From: Gemmobacter aquatilis | Lineage (GTDB): Bacteria > Pseudomonadota > Alphaproteobacteria > Rhodobacterales > Rhodobacteraceae | Length of the DNA stretch: 64,000 nt | Assembly (NCBI RefSeq): GCF_900110025.1 | Contig: NZ_FOCE01000003.1 | Coordinates: 248,001 to 312,000, forward strand | Direction of reading: 5' to 3' | In this document: in pieces, positions 26,959 to 36,393 of the stretch | Position numbering within the stretch: position 1 is the first letter of the stretch | How the letters are laid out: the number at the start of each line of letters is the position of its first letter | Notes under the pieces: model-generated | What the model was told of the DNA's origin: nothing | What the model saw: the letters and a program-made list of their open reading frames with translations, nothing else | The model's database searches: none | Made by a program: the position numbers and the translations under genes

Positions 26959-27527
26959 CAGACAGCCTCCACACGGGTGGACCGGGGCAACCCGGCCAGC
27001 CGGTCGCCACAGGTGAAAAAGCAATCAAGGCCCAGCGGAAACAGCGCCCGGTTGGCCTGAAACGCCGCCACCTCGGGCAGCGACAGCGCCGCCTCATCCG
27101 CGATCCCCGGCCCGCGCAGCCGCACCCCCGCCGGTTCCAGCACCGGCAGTTCCACGATCAGCGTCGCTGCCCGGTCCGGGTAATCCGCCGTGCCGATGGC
27201 AAAGCGCCCGACCGGCTGCAACGCCGCCCAGTCGCCCAGCGCGAACACCGCGTCCGCCGCCCCCACCAGCGGCGCCCCGCAGTGGAACACCACCCAGTCG
27301 CGCACCGCCGGGCAATCCCATTCCCCCGCCAGATGCACCGGAGTCGTGGCGTCGGCCAGCACCAGCAGCAACACCCCCGCCGCCACCGACAGTGGCGCAG
27401 GCGGAGCCGCTCCCGCCACGGTTTCAATCTGCCCCGGCCGCGCCAGCGCCTCCAGCGCCGCGCGGAACCCCTGCGCCGCCTGCACCGGCGCGTCGGCAAA
27501 GCCGCCCGTCAAAGCCTCGGCCCTCAT
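26958..27527 (-). CDS. phnH: C-P lyase core subunit PhnH
   Basis: A 189-residue PhnH, a component of the C-P lyase core with a PLP-transferase-like fold but no cofactor. Recognisable parts are GGFADAPVQAAQGFRAALEALARPG at the start, and FPLGLDCFFTCGDRLAGLPRSTRVE at the end, which is strongly conserved. The ATG at 27527 forms an ATGA overlap with the phnG stop, so phnG, phnH and phnI are translationally coupled. Confidence 0.94.
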   Translation of the reverse strand: MRAEALTGGFADAPVQAAQGFRAALEALARPGQIETVAGAAPPAPLSVAAGVLLLVLADATTPVHLAGEWDCPAVRDWVVFHCGAPLVGAADAVFALGDWAALQPVGRFAIGTADYPDRAATLIVELPVLEPAGVRLRGPGIADEAALSLPEVAAFQANRALFPLGLDCFFTCGDRLAGLPRSTRVEAV

Positions 27528-27985
27528 TGGTCCTCTCCCCGTACCATGGTGAAGAATTCAACCTTGGTCGCCGCGGCCTTCGCCGCCCGCAACCCGCGCC
27601 GCGCCGCCTCCTCCGCCGCCAAAGGCGCCAGAACCCCGGCGCGCACCTCTGCCGCCGCCCCGGTCTGCATCAGCGCATCCACCACGGCAGCGCGCAGCGC
27701 ATGGCCCTTGTCGCGCCCCTGCACATGGGCATGACCCACCGCCCCGCAGCCCAGCCGCAGCACACAGCGCGTCACCGTCATCTCGCTCAGATTGAACGCC
27801 GCCCCGGTGCCACCGACGCGGCCCCGCACCATCACCGCGCCAATCTCTGGCGGGCGCAGCACCTCATGCGCGGGCAGATCTGGCAGCAGCGCCGCCAACC
27901 GCGCCCCCGGCGCCCGCGCCAAAAGCCCCATCCATCCCTGCCGTTCTGCCGTCTGACCTGTGGCCGTCTCGCCTGTGATAGACAT
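27524..27985 (-). CDS. phnG: C-P lyase core subunit PhnG
   Basis: First gene of the C-P lyase operon. The 153-residue PhnG shows WMGLLARAPGARLAALL, the phnG-type FNLSEMTVTRCVLRL and GHAHVQGRDKGHALRAAVVDALMQ, and a C-terminal VEFFTMVRGED. It forms the core with PhnH, PhnI and PhnJ. It is transcribed away from phnF through a shared control region holding a good -35/-10 pair and a large inverted repeat. Confidence 0.94.
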   Translation of the reverse strand: MSITGETATGQTAERQGWMGLLARAPGARLAALLPDLPAHEVLRPPEIGAVMVRGRVGGTGAAFNLSEMTVTRCVLRLGCGAVGHAHVQGRDKGHALRAAVVDALMQTGAAAEVRAGVLAPLAAEEAARRGLRAAKAAATKVEFFTMVRGEDQ

Positions 27986-27992
27986 CTTGCGA

Positions 27993-28024
27993 ATTTGTCC
28001 AGATTACTATACAACTAGACAAAT
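27993..28024. promoter_or_regulatory. Putative PhnF operator
   Basis: A 32-base inverted repeat: ATTTGTCCAG (27993-28002) and CTAGACAAAT (28015-28024), arms matching at 9 of 10 positions around a 12-base A/T-rich centre. It covers the -10 region and probable start point of the phnG promoter and lies 64 bases before phnF. This layout fits repression of both units by the GntR-family PhnF. Confidence 0.65.
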
Positions 28025-28051
28025 CATAGCGACACCTCGCCGCCATCGCAA
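28023..28051 (-). promoter_or_regulatory. Promoter of phnG operon
   Basis: On the minus strand TTGCGA (28051-28046), a 17-base spacer and TATGAT (28028-28023). It is 38 bases from the phnG ATG, and the inverted repeat overlaps its -10 box and start point. Confidence 0.6.
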
Positions 28052-28087
28052 ACGCCTTTGCGTGAATTTTCCATGACAGGAGCCTCC

Positions 28088-28798
28088 ATGGCCCGCAGCC
28101 CGATCTGGCGCGCCATCGCCACCACGCTCACCGACGAAATCGCCCGCCAGCATTACGCCCCCGGCACCCGCCTGCCGACCGAGGCGGACCTGGCCGCCCG
28201 CTTCGGCGTCAACCGCCACACCATCCGCCACGCATTGGCCGCCCTGACCGAACAGGGGCTGATCCACACGCGGCGCGGCTCCGGTGCCTTTGTCGCAGCC
28301 AACCCCGCCGATTACCCGCTGGGCCGCCGCACCCGGTTTCACCAGAACCTCGCCGCCTCGGGCCGCAGCCCCGCCCGCCAGATCACCCGCCACGAAACCC
28401 GCCCCTGCGACGCCGCCGAGGCCGAGGCGCTGCAGCTTGCCCCCGGCGATCCGGTGCATGTGGTCGAAGGCATCTCCTCCGCCGATGGCACGCCGCTCGC
28501 CGCCTTCCGCTCGCTGTTCCCCGCCGCCCGCCTGCCCGGCCTGCTGACCCAGCTTGCCACCACACCGTCGATCACCGCCGCCCTCGCCGCCGAGGGCATC
28601 GCCGATTACACCCGCGCCTCCACCCGGCTTACCGCCAAGGCCGCCTCCCCCACCCTCGCCCTGTCGCTGCGGCTGGCCGAGGGCGCGCCGATCCTGCGCG
28701 CCACCTCGGTCAATATCGACGCCCGCGGCACCCCGGTCGAATTCGGCACCACCTGGTTCGCCGGGGATCGCGTCACCCTCACCGTGACACCAGAATAA
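28088..28798 (+). CDS. phnF: GntR/HutC-type regulator PhnF
   Basis: A 236-residue repressor with an N-terminal GntR winged helix-turn-helix at about 1-70 (LPTEADLAARFGVNRHTIRHALAALTEQGLI) and a UTRA ligand domain from about 90 (GDPVHVVEGISSADGTPLAAFRSLFP). Its place beside phnG and phnM2 identifies it as PhnF. ACAGGAGCCTCC places a strong ribosome binding site before the ATG at 28088; two earlier in-frame ATGs lack one. It probably binds the inverted repeat at 27993 and controls both directions. Confidence 0.92.
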   Translation: MARSPIWRAIATTLTDEIARQHYAPGTRLPTEADLAARFGVNRHTIRHALAALTEQGLIHTRRGSGAFVAANPADYPLGRRTRFHQNLAASGRSPARQITRHETRPCDAAEAEALQLAPGDPVHVVEGISSADGTPLAAFRSLFPAARLPGLLTQLATTPSITAALAAEGIADYTRASTRLTAKAASPTLALSLRLAEGAPILRATSVNIDARGTPVEFGTTWFAGDRVTLTVTPE

Positions 28799-28872
28799 AA
28801 CACCGCCGTTACACGCCCGTTGCCTTCACCGCTTAACGTCGGGGCAAATCACCCTGAACGATAGGCCGCCCC

Positions 28873-30075
28873 GTGTCGCTCCCGCCCCTTCTGCCCCCGC
28901 TGCGCCTGACCGGCGCCCTGGTCCTGCGCGATGGCGAGATGCAGGCGCGCTCTGTCGCGCTGGCCGACGGGCGCATCACCCGCGGCCCGCTGCCCGAGGT
29001 CGATCTGTCCGGCTACCTGATCCTGCCCGGCATCATCGACCTGCATGGCGACGGCTTCGAACGCCAGATCGCGCCGCGCCCCTCTGCCCCCTTCCCGCTG
29101 AACAGCGCCCTCGCCGCGACGGATCGCGAGGCCGCCGCCCATGGGGTGACCACCGCCTATCTGGCCCAGGGCTGGAGCTGGGAAGGCGGCCACCGCAGCC
29201 CCGACGCCGCCGAGGCGCTGATGGTGGCGCTGGCCGCCTACCGCCCCCGCGCGCTCACCGATCTGCGCCTGCAACTGCGCGCCGAAACCCATCTGGTCGA
29301 GGCCGAAACCCGCCTGATCGCGGCGGTCGAAACCCATCGCATCGGCTATGTCGTCTTCAACGACCACCTCGAAGAAGGCTACCGGATGAGCCGCGCCGCC
29401 CCCGCCGATTTCGCGCTCTGGGCCCGCAAGCTCTGCACCACCCCGCAAGAGCTGCTGAACCGGATCGAGGCCGCCCGTGCCCGCACCCGCGCCGTGCCCC
29501 GGCATCTGTGCCGTCTGGCCGAGGCTTTCGATGCGCGCGGTGTCAGCTATGGCAGCCATGACGACCCGAATGGCGAAACGCGCGAGTTCTATACGATGAT
29601 CGGCGCCCGCATCGCCGAATTTCCGCTGGGCCGCGCGGCGGCGGCAGCGGCCCATGCGATGATGAACCCGGTGGTGATGGGCGCGCCCAATGTGGTGCGC
29701 GGCGGCAGCCAGTCCGGCAATATCGCCGCCACCACCCTGATCGAACAGGGGCTCTGCGATGCGCTGGTGTCGGATTACCACATCCCCGCCCTGCCGATGG
29801 CCGCCTTCGCGCTGGTCGATCGCGGCTTGCGCGATCTGCCGCAGGCCTGGGCGATGATCTCCACCGCGCCCGCCGAGATCCTGCGCCTGACGGATCGCGG
29901 CCGCATCGCCCCCGGCCTGCGCGCCGATCTGGCCGTGGTCAACGCCGAAACCCGGGTGATCGAGGCCACGATCTGCGGCGGCCGCCTCAGCTACCTCGCC
30001 GGCGCCGCCGCCCGCCGCTTCCTCGCCCAACCCGAAACCCACCGCCCCGGCGCACTGCGCCTGGCGGCAGAATAG
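28873..30075 (+). CDS. PhnM2, divergent PhnM-type amidohydrolase
   Basis: A 400-residue second PhnM-like protein. It keeps HGD in IIDLHGDGFERQIAPRP, SHDDPNGETREFY, GAPNVVRGGSQSGN and SDYHIPALP. However, the usual HTDNLEKH is changed to HGDGFERQ, so its substrate may differ from PhnM1. It begins with GTG; no better in-frame ATG is near. It follows phnF by 74 bases and is likely co-transcribed with it, which suggests PhnF controls it. Confidence 0.88.
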   Translation: MSLPPLLPPLRLTGALVLRDGEMQARSVALADGRITRGPLPEVDLSGYLILPGIIDLHGDGFERQIAPRPSAPFPLNSALAATDREAAAHGVTTAYLAQGWSWEGGHRSPDAAEALMVALAAYRPRALTDLRLQLRAETHLVEAETRLIAAVETHRIGYVVFNDHLEEGYRMSRAAPADFALWARKLCTTPQELLNRIEAARARTRAVPRHLCRLAEAFDARGVSYGSHDDPNGETREFYTMIGARIAEFPLGRAAAAAAHAMMNPVVMGAPNVVRGGSQSGNIAATTLIEQGLCDALVSDYHIPALPMAAFALVDRGLRDLPQAWAMISTAPAEILRLTDRGRIAPGLRADLAVVNAETRVIEATICGGRLSYLAGAAARRFLAQPETHRPGALRLAAE

Positions 30076-30174
30076 CACGCCCCCTCCCCTGAAGGCGGAA
30101 GGATAGCGCTGCACTGGCCCCTCACGAACCACGACGATCCAACCGCCAAAACCACACCACCCGACCGGGCACCT

Positions 30175-30328
30175 CCCTCCCCCTTCAGGGGGGAGGGCTG
30201 GGGTGGGGGTGGACCCGGCGCAAGGGGCAAGCCTCCCCCTCATATCACCACCATCCATCCCCCCAAAACCACCCGACCGAACCGGGCGCCCCCTCCCCCT
30301 TCAGGGGGGAGGGTTGGGGTGGGGGTGA
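30175..30328. repeat. Pair of CCCTCCCCC/GGGGGGAGGG palindromes
   Basis: An identical 23-base palindromic core (CCCTCCCCCTTC then AGGGGGGAGGG) occurs at 30175-30197 and 30291-30313. Each is followed by YTGGGGTGGGGGTG and preceded by related CCAAAACCAC...CCGACCGGGC sequence, so a unit of about 116 bases has been duplicated. Confidence 0.75.
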
Positions 30329-30388
30329 CCCCGGCAGGGCCACCGCCCGCCCCCTTAACCCCGCGCCCGGCCCAAACCACGCCCGACA

Positions 30389-30410
30389 GGGGGTGCACAG
30401 GGGGTGTACG
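30389..30410. repeat. Two adjacent GGGGGTGYACN 11-mers
   Basis: GGGGGTGCACA (30389-30399) is directly followed by GGGGGTGTACG (30400-30410), an 11-base period close to one helical turn. Related pairs lie at 45011-45032 and 63562-63585. Confidence 0.6.
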
Positions 30411-30476
30411 CCCCGCGCACGCAAGTCACCCGGAAATTTCCCTACAATCCCAACGCATTAACCAGAAAAACCCGAC

Positions 30477-31094
30477 TCACCCGCCGTGTTTCTCCAGAAA
30501 CGCCTCCGCCGGCAGCGCGCGAAAATCCTCCAGCGCGCCGCGCAGCCGTGCGTGGTCCCAGTCCCACCAGGCCAGCGCCAGCAACCGCTCCACCACCGGC
30601 GCCGCAAAGCGCGCGCGGATCGGCACCGCCGGCACCCCGGCCACGATCATGAACGGCGCCACATCCTTGGTCACCACCGCGCCCGAGGCCGCAATCGCCC
30701 CCGCGCCCATCGTCACCTCGGGCTTCACAATCACCCCATGCCCCAGCCAGCAATCCGGCCCCAGCACGGTTTTCCGGCTGGCACGATGGGCGAAAAACGC
30801 CGCATCATCCTCGGCGTCATCCCAGTAATAACTTGATCTGTAAAGGAAATGATGCTGCGCCGCCGCCTGCATCGGATGATCGGTCGGCCCGATCCGCACC
30901 ATCGCCGCGAGGTTGGCAAAGGCCCCCACCTCGGTATTGGCAATATCCGCCAGCCGGTCGCAATAGGCATAATCCCCGAAGCGGGAGTTCAGCACCCGGC
31001 TGCCCTCCCCCACTTCGCACCAGGCGCCGAAGTGGCTGTTGACGATGATGCAGCCCGGCTGGATCACCGGCTCTGTCGCGGAAAGTCTGGGCAT
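30477..31094 (-). CDS. Phosphonate-type hexapeptide acyltransferase
   Basis: A 205-residue left-handed beta-helix transferase of the family named after phosphonate operons. Hexapeptide repeats run through about 18-60 (IVNSHFGAWCEVGEGSRVLNS) and 120-155 (WLGHGVIVKPEVTMGAGAIAASGAVVTKD). HHFLYRSSYYWDDAEDDAAFF in between matches this subgroup. It probably acetylates a phosphonate or a pathway intermediate, but the substrate is not known. AGGAGG before the ATG at 31094 fixes the start. It is the last gene after phnE2, with a palindromic repeat in between. Confidence 0.87.
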   Translation of the reverse strand: MPRLSATEPVIQPGCIIVNSHFGAWCEVGEGSRVLNSRFGDYAYCDRLADIANTEVGAFANLAAMVRIGPTDHPMQAAAQHHFLYRSSYYWDDAEDDAAFFAHRASRKTVLGPDCWLGHGVIVKPEVTMGAGAIAASGAVVTKDVAPFMIVAGVPAVPIRARFAAPVVERLLALAWWDWDHARLRGALEDFRALPAEAFLEKHGG

Positions 31095-31138
31095 CTGAGC
31101 CTCCTGTCCCCTGCGGGACGCTTGAAATCGCGCCAAAA

Positions 31139-31178
31139 GCCCTCTCCCCTCGGGGGAGAGGGTTGGGTGAGGGGGCCA
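31139..31178. repeat. CCCTCTCCCC palindrome between phnE2 and transferase
   Basis: CCCTCTCCCC-TC-GGGGGAGAGGG followed by TTGGGTGAGGGGG. It is the same palindrome family as the 25587 array. It begins where phnE2 ends, so the hairpin may stabilise or end the phnC-D-E-E message. Confidence 0.65.
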
Positions 31179-32492
31179 TCACCCCCCGGTGATCAGCTTG
31201 CGCCGCAGCCAGCCCGACACACTATCCATCGCCATGACCATCAGCACGATCAACAGCATGTAGTAGGCGACCTCTTCCCAATCCTTCTGGGTCTGGATCG
31301 CCTGCGTCAGCAGCAACCCGATGCCGCCGCCCACAATCGCCCCGATCACCGTGGCGCTGCGCGTGTTGCTTTCCAGATAATACAGCACCTGGCTCAACAG
31401 CACCGGCGTCACCTGCGGGATCACCCCGAACCGCGCCCGCTGCACCCCGTTGGCGCCGGTGGAGCGGATGCCCTCCACCTGCTTTTCGTCAATGTTTTCC
31501 AGCGCTTCCGAGAAGGTTTTGCCAAAGCTGCCCGAATCCGTGATCAGGATCGCCAGCGCCCCGGTCATCGGCCCCGGCCCGAAGGCCCGGCTCAGGATGA
31601 TCGTCCAGATCAGCCCGTCCACCCCGCGCAGAAAGTCGAACAGCCGCCGGAAGGCAAAGCGCAGCGCCCGCACTGGCATGATGTTCGACGCCGCCATGAA
31701 GGCCATCGGCAAGGCCAGCAGGGCCGCCCCGAACGTGCCCAGAAACGCCATCAGCACCGTCTCGAAGATCGCCCAGACCACATCGCCATGCCGCCACATC
31801 TTGTTGGTCCAGACATCGCGCACCATAGCCATGGCGTTGGGCAGCGCCGGGTCCACCCGCTCGCCCCACAGCGCCAGCGCCAGAAGATCGCCCGGCGCCC
31901 GGCCCGAAAACGGGCTGTCCAGCGTGAAGAAGAACAGCTCCCACCCCGGCGCATAGCGGAAGGTTTCCACCTTGGACCGCGTATAGGCAAAGCGCCCCGC
32001 CTCGGTCGTCACCGACACCCGCGTGTCCGAGGCGTTGATCCAGTCGGGCCGCGGCTCCGGCGCGGTCAGCACCAACTTGCCACCTTCGGGTCGGATCGCA
32101 ATCGTGCCATAGCCCGGCACAACATACTGTGCGCCATCGGCGTCATACTGCACCATATGCCCATCGCCGAGGTCGATCCGCGTTGTCGCCCCGTCCACAC
32201 TCACCCAGGCAGGCAGCCGCCCTGCGGGGTAAAGCCCCTTCGCCTCGCCCTCGATCGCCACGCTCAACGCGCCGGAACGGTTGTCGCGCGTGACATGGGT
32301 CTTGTGGCTGACGAAATCCGACAGCAGCACCACCGCATGATCCAGCCGCGCCCGCGCAGCCAACCCGGCCACGTCGAAGGCTATGAAAACATAGGACAAA
32401 TACATCAGGATCAGCACCGGAACCCCAAGCGCCATCAGCCGCCTGCGCTGAAACCGCGCCACCATGTCCATCGACAGCGATGCGTCAACCAT
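31179..32492 (-). CDS. phnE: Phosphonate ABC permease PhnE, second copy
   Basis: A 437-residue inner-membrane permease of the PhnE type. One helix lies at about 18-36, followed by a large non-membrane insertion (about 40-190) that is mostly periplasmic-looking. The binding-protein-dependent permease core comes after it (TVLMAFLGTFGAALLALPMAF, GVDGLIWTIILSRAFGPGPMTGALAI and the EAA-like EALENIDEKQVEGIRSTGANGVQRARFG). The ordinary PhnE1 lies three bases upstream. The pair probably forms a heterodimer with PhnC and PhnD. Confidence 0.92.
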   Translation of the reverse strand: MVDASLSMDMVARFQRRRLMALGVPVLILMYLSYVFIAFDVAGLAARARLDHAVVLLSDFVSHKTHVTRDNRSGALSVAIEGEAKGLYPAGRLPAWVSVDGATTRIDLGDGHMVQYDADGAQYVVPGYGTIAIRPEGGKLVLTAPEPRPDWINASDTRVSVTTEAGRFAYTRSKVETFRYAPGWELFFFTLDSPFSGRAPGDLLALALWGERVDPALPNAMAMVRDVWTNKMWRHGDVVWAIFETVLMAFLGTFGAALLALPMAFMAASNIMPVRALRFAFRRLFDFLRGVDGLIWTIILSRAFGPGPMTGALAILITDSGSFGKTFSEALENIDEKQVEGIRSTGANGVQRARFGVIPQVTPVLLSQVLYYLESNTRSATVIGAIVGGGIGLLLTQAIQTQKDWEEVAYYMLLIVLMVMAMDSVSGWLRRKLITGG

Positions 32493-32495
32493 GGC

Positions 32496-33374
32496 TCAAA
32501 CCCTCCCCTTCACCAGCCGCGCGCGGACATGATCCGACAGCCGGTCAATCGCCACGATGGTCAGGAACAGCAGCAGGAAGATCGCCACGACCTGATCGTA
32601 CTTCCCGCCACCCCATTGCATCGCCAGCTTCAGGTCATAACCAATCCCGCCCGACCCCACGAACCCCAGAATGGCCGAGGCCCGCACGTTGATTTCAAAC
32701 CGCAACAGCGCATAGCTGACCCAGTTGGGCGCGACCTGCGGCAGCACACCCAGCACCATCCGCTGCCCCCAGCCCGCCCCGACCGAGGTCAGCCCCTCGA
32801 CCGGCTTCAGATCGGCGTTTTCGGCCACTTCCGAGAACAATTTTCCAAGTGCACCAACGGTATGCAGGGCAATGGCGATCACCGCCGGGATCGGCCCGCC
32901 CCCCAGAATGAAGATCAGCACCAGCGCCACCACGATCTCTGGCACCGCGCGCAGCGCGTCCATCAGGCGGCGGAACAGCGGGGTCAGCCGGGGCCAGCGC
33001 GCCAGCCCGCGCGTCGCCAGCAGCGCCAGCATCATCGCCCCCAGCCCCCCCAGAAGCGTGGACAGTGCCGCGATGTTCAGCGTCTCGATCAGCGAGGGCA
33101 GAAACTGCCAGAACAGCCCCGGAATATTGGCGCGGTTGCGCCAGGCCTCGGCCAGCACCTCGGACGGAAAATCGCCCAGCCGGTGCAACCCGTCCCAGAA
33201 CCCGCCCGCATTGCGCCCGTCGGCAAGCTGGAACCCCGCCGCCATCATCGCCACGAAAACGGCCAGCAGAATGCCGCCATACATCCGCTTGCGCCGCACC
33301 ATGGCCAGATAGCTTTCGCCCGGCCCGTTGCCCCGCTTCGGCCCGGGCTCCGGCCCGAATGCCACATCCACCAT
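32496..33374 (-). CDS. phnE: Phosphonate ABC permease PhnE, first copy
   Basis: A 292-residue permease with about six membrane helices. The EAA loop is SEVAENADLKPVEGLTSVGAGWGQRMVLGVLPQVAPNW, typical of PhnE. I use the ATG at 33374, since the only earlier start is a TTG five codons up. It follows phnD after an intrinsic terminator, so it should be expressed less than phnD. It is followed three bases later by the second phnE. Confidence 0.92.
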   Translation of the reverse strand: MVDVAFGPEPGPKRGNGPGESYLAMVRRKRMYGGILLAVFVAMMAAGFQLADGRNAGGFWDGLHRLGDFPSEVLAEAWRNRANIPGLFWQFLPSLIETLNIAALSTLLGGLGAMMLALLATRGLARWPRLTPLFRRLMDALRAVPEIVVALVLIFILGGGPIPAVIAIALHTVGALGKLFSEVAENADLKPVEGLTSVGAGWGQRMVLGVLPQVAPNWVSYALLRFEINVRASAILGFVGSGGIGYDLKLAMQWGGGKYDQVVAIFLLLFLTIVAIDRLSDHVRARLVKGRV

Positions 33375-33387
33375 ATCGCCGCCCCGC

Positions 33388-33422
33388 AAAAAAATTGCCG
33401 GGCCCCCCGAAAGGAGCCCGGC
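33388..33422 (-). terminator. Intrinsic terminator/attenuator between phnD and phnE1
   Basis: On the minus strand GCCGGGCTCC, loop TTTCGG, GGGGCCCGGC: ten pairs with one G-U (33422-33397). The bases AA and then seven T follow. Located 15 bases after the phnD stop, it should lower transcription into the permease genes relative to the binding protein. Confidence 0.85.
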
Positions 33423-33437
33423 GACACGTCATTGCAA

Positions 33438-34331
33438 TCAGTTGCCCTGAAGCTTGCGGGCTTCCACGACGCCAAGGAAGGCATCATGGGTCACCGGGAT
33501 GAAGTCCTTGGCCTCACCCGCCGCCACACCATAGGCGCATTCCTTGTCGGTTTCGTGCAGGTCGGCGGTCAGCGCCGTCACCTTGTCCTTCACGTCCTGC
33601 GGCAGAGCCTTGCGCACCACCATCGGGCCTTCCGGGATCATCTTGGACCGCCAGATCTCCACCAGGTCGTTCATATCCACCAGACCGGCATCGGCGGCCT
33701 TGCGGAAGGCGCCCGAATTGTAGCCGTCCTCCCAGGCGCCCAGACCATCGGCCCAGCTCACACCCGCCGCGAAATCGCCATTGGCGACGCCGACGATGGT
33801 CTGTTCATGCCCGCCCGAGAATTTCACCTCCGAGAAATAGCTCTCCAGCGGACCATAGGTTGCGATCAGCTCGGCACCCGGCACCAGATAGCCCGAGGTG
33901 GAGTTCGGCTCGCCAAAGGCGAACACCTTGCCCTTGGCGTCTTCGATCTTGGTGATGCCGCTGTCCTTGCGGGCGAAACCGATCGAGTAATAGCCGGTCG
34001 AGCCATCCATGTTCTGCTTGGTCAGCACCGCTTCCACGGCTTCCGGATCGGTCAGATAGATCTTGGCATAGGCCGAGGCACCCAGCCAGGCCATGTCCAG
34101 CGTGCCGCCCAGCAGGCCCTGGATCACGCCATCATAATCGGCGGGGGTGAACACCTTCACCGGCACGCCCAGCGCACCTTCAATCGCCGCACGGTAGCAT
34201 TCGTTCGAGGTCATGCGGTCCTGCGCATTCTCGCCGCCAAGGATGCCGATATTGAAGCCGGTGATGCCTTCCGCCGAGGCTGCGCCGGTCAGCGCAGTGG
34301 TGGTGGCCAGGGCCAGGATGAGCGTTTTCAT
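33438..34331 (-). CDS. phnD: Phosphonate-binding protein PhnD
   Basis: Periplasmic solute-binding protein for phosphonates. The 297-residue precursor has a signal peptide ending at about residue 20 (ALTGAASA-EG). FNIGILGGENAQDRMTSNECYRAAIEGALGVPVKVFTPADYDGVIQGLLGG and the SGYLVPGAELI / GVANGDFAAGVSWADG segments are PhnD hallmarks. A small hairpin at 34352-34366 lies between the phnC stop and this start. It is followed by a strong terminator, consistent with excess binding protein. Confidence 0.95.
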   Translation of the reverse strand: MKTLILALATTTALTGAASAEGITGFNIGILGGENAQDRMTSNECYRAAIEGALGVPVKVFTPADYDGVIQGLLGGTLDMAWLGASAYAKIYLTDPEAVEAVLTKQNMDGSTGYYSIGFARKDSGITKIEDAKGKVFAFGEPNSTSGYLVPGAELIATYGPLESYFSEVKFSGGHEQTIVGVANGDFAAGVSWADGLGAWEDGYNSGAFRKAADAGLVDMNDLVEIWRSKMIPEGPMVVRKALPQDVKDKVTALTADLHETDKECAYGVAAGEAKDFIPVTHDAFLGVVEARKLQGN

Positions 34332-34375
34332 GGTCGTCTCCGGTTGGATTGGCCCCGCCATGGGGCGCTGTAAAC

Positions 34376-35185
<810 letters not shown>

Positions 35186-35403
35186 GGACGCCCCCTTCTT
35201 CTCAGCCGGGGTGCTAAGCGGCGAAGGTGACAAGGCCTGCGCAGTTCAGTGAATGTTTGGTAACTGCCCCCGAATTTCCGCGCACTGCGACGGAAGGCGG
35301 GGCCTCTCCCCCGCCTTCCCGGGATTGCTGCGGCTCGAATTCTGGCCACAGAGAGGTCGCGGCGGCAGTTTCGCGCGAACGACCATGGCGCCGCCCCGGC
35401 CGC

Positions 35404-36372
35404 TCAGCCGCGCAGCACGCAGCGGAAGCCGATATGCGTGGTTGCCGTGTCGATTGCCTCGGGCTGGCGCGCCGCCGGGCGGTAGCGCTGGCAATAGCTC
35501 GGCGCGCAGAGATGCGAGCCCCCCTTCAGCACCTTGCGCGGTACACGGGCCGGATCGCCGGGGTCTATGCTGGCCTCGCGGTCGGGCGAACGCGCATCCG
35601 GCGGCGCACAGCAGGATTTCGCAGCCCGCATGTCAAGCCGTTCCGCGTACCAGTCTTCCGTCCATTCCCAGACATTGCCGATCATGTCGTAAAGCCCGTA
35701 GCCGTTCGGCGGAAAGGCCCCGACCGGAGAGGTGTGCACATAGCCATCCTCGGCCAGATTCTCGGTCGGGAACCGGCCTTGCCAGGTATTGGCCATGTGT
35801 CGGCCATTCGGCGTCAGATCCTCGCCCCAAGCGAAGTCGGCCCCGTCGAGACCACCGCGCGCCGCGAATTCCCACTCTGCCTCGGTCGGCAACGCCTTGC
35901 CGGCCCAGGTCGCGTAGGCCAGGGCGTCGGCATAGGCCACCTGCACCACAGGGTGATCGCCAAGCCCGTCGATCGAGGAGCCCGGACCATAGGGATGCCG
36001 CCAGTTCGCACCGACGACATAGCGCCACCATGGCAACGGCGTTCCAAGGGGAACCGGCGCGCGCGGCGCCTCGAAGACCGCCGAACCGGGCTTGAGGTAT
36101 TCCGGCAATGCGCCGGGGTAATCCTCGGCGCGGGGGGCGATCTCGGCCTGTGTCACATGGCCTGTGGCAGTGACGAACTGCGCGAACTGCGCGTTTGTCA
36201 CAGGTGTTACGTCAATCGTGAAGGCGTCCACCCGAACCATACGGGCGGGCGCCTCCTCGGGATAGTGGCGGTCTGATCCCATGCGGAAGAGCCCGCCAGA
36301 AAGATGAATCATCCCCGTCGGCGCGACCGTTCGACGCGCCGGGGAAGACCCAAGGCCGATGCCGGGCTGCAT
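35404..36372 (-). CDS. Formylglycine-generating enzyme
   Basis: Oxidises the active-site cysteine of type I sulfatases to formylglycine. The 322-residue protein has the FGE-sulfatase fold: GGLFRMGSDRHYPEEAPARMVRVDAF at 26-51, LPTEAEWEFAARGG at 161-174 and GNVWEWTEDWY at 232-242. The redox cysteine pair is C289 and C294 in GGSHLCAPSYCQRYRPAAR, and GFRC closes the fold. Both catalytic cysteines of the aerobic enzyme are present, unlike many non-catalytic SUMF1-like proteins. GGGAGGCGGAAG before the ATG at 36372 favours this start. It lies 21 bases after the sulfatase stop, its probable substrate. Confidence 0.93.
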   Translation of the reverse strand: MQPGIGLGSSPARRTVAPTGMIHLSGGLFRMGSDRHYPEEAPARMVRVDAFTIDVTPVTNAQFAQFVTATGHVTQAEIAPRAEDYPGALPEYLKPGSAVFEAPRAPVPLGTPLPWWRYVVGANWRHPYGPGSSIDGLGDHPVVQVAYADALAYATWAGKALPTEAEWEFAARGGLDGADFAWGEDLTPNGRHMANTWQGRFPTENLAEDGYVHTSPVGAFPPNGYGLYDMIGNVWEWTEDWYAERLDMRAAKSCCAPPDARSPDREASIDPGDPARVPRKVLKGGSHLCAPSYCQRYRPAARQPEAIDTATTHIGFRCVLRG

Positions 36373-36393
36373 GTCTTCCGCCTCCCCCACGTT

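Larger units (their letters stand above)
30076..30476. other. 401-base gap with repeats, no gene
   Basis: Between convergent phnM2 and the hexapeptide transferase. It holds two copies of a palindromic repeat about 116 bases apart and two adjacent GGGGGTG 11-mers at 30389-30410. Open frames across it are low-complexity, and I see no gene. Confidence 0.7.

Noticed and set aside
30849-34373. Long plus-strand open frame across the phnE/phnD region
   Set aside because: Composition is His/Arg/Pro-rich with no domain, and it lies opposite well-supported phnE and phnD genes.
35186-35403. Pho box ahead of phnC
   Set aside because: TTACC/TTCACT segments were seen but do not repeat with the 11-base step of a PhoB site.
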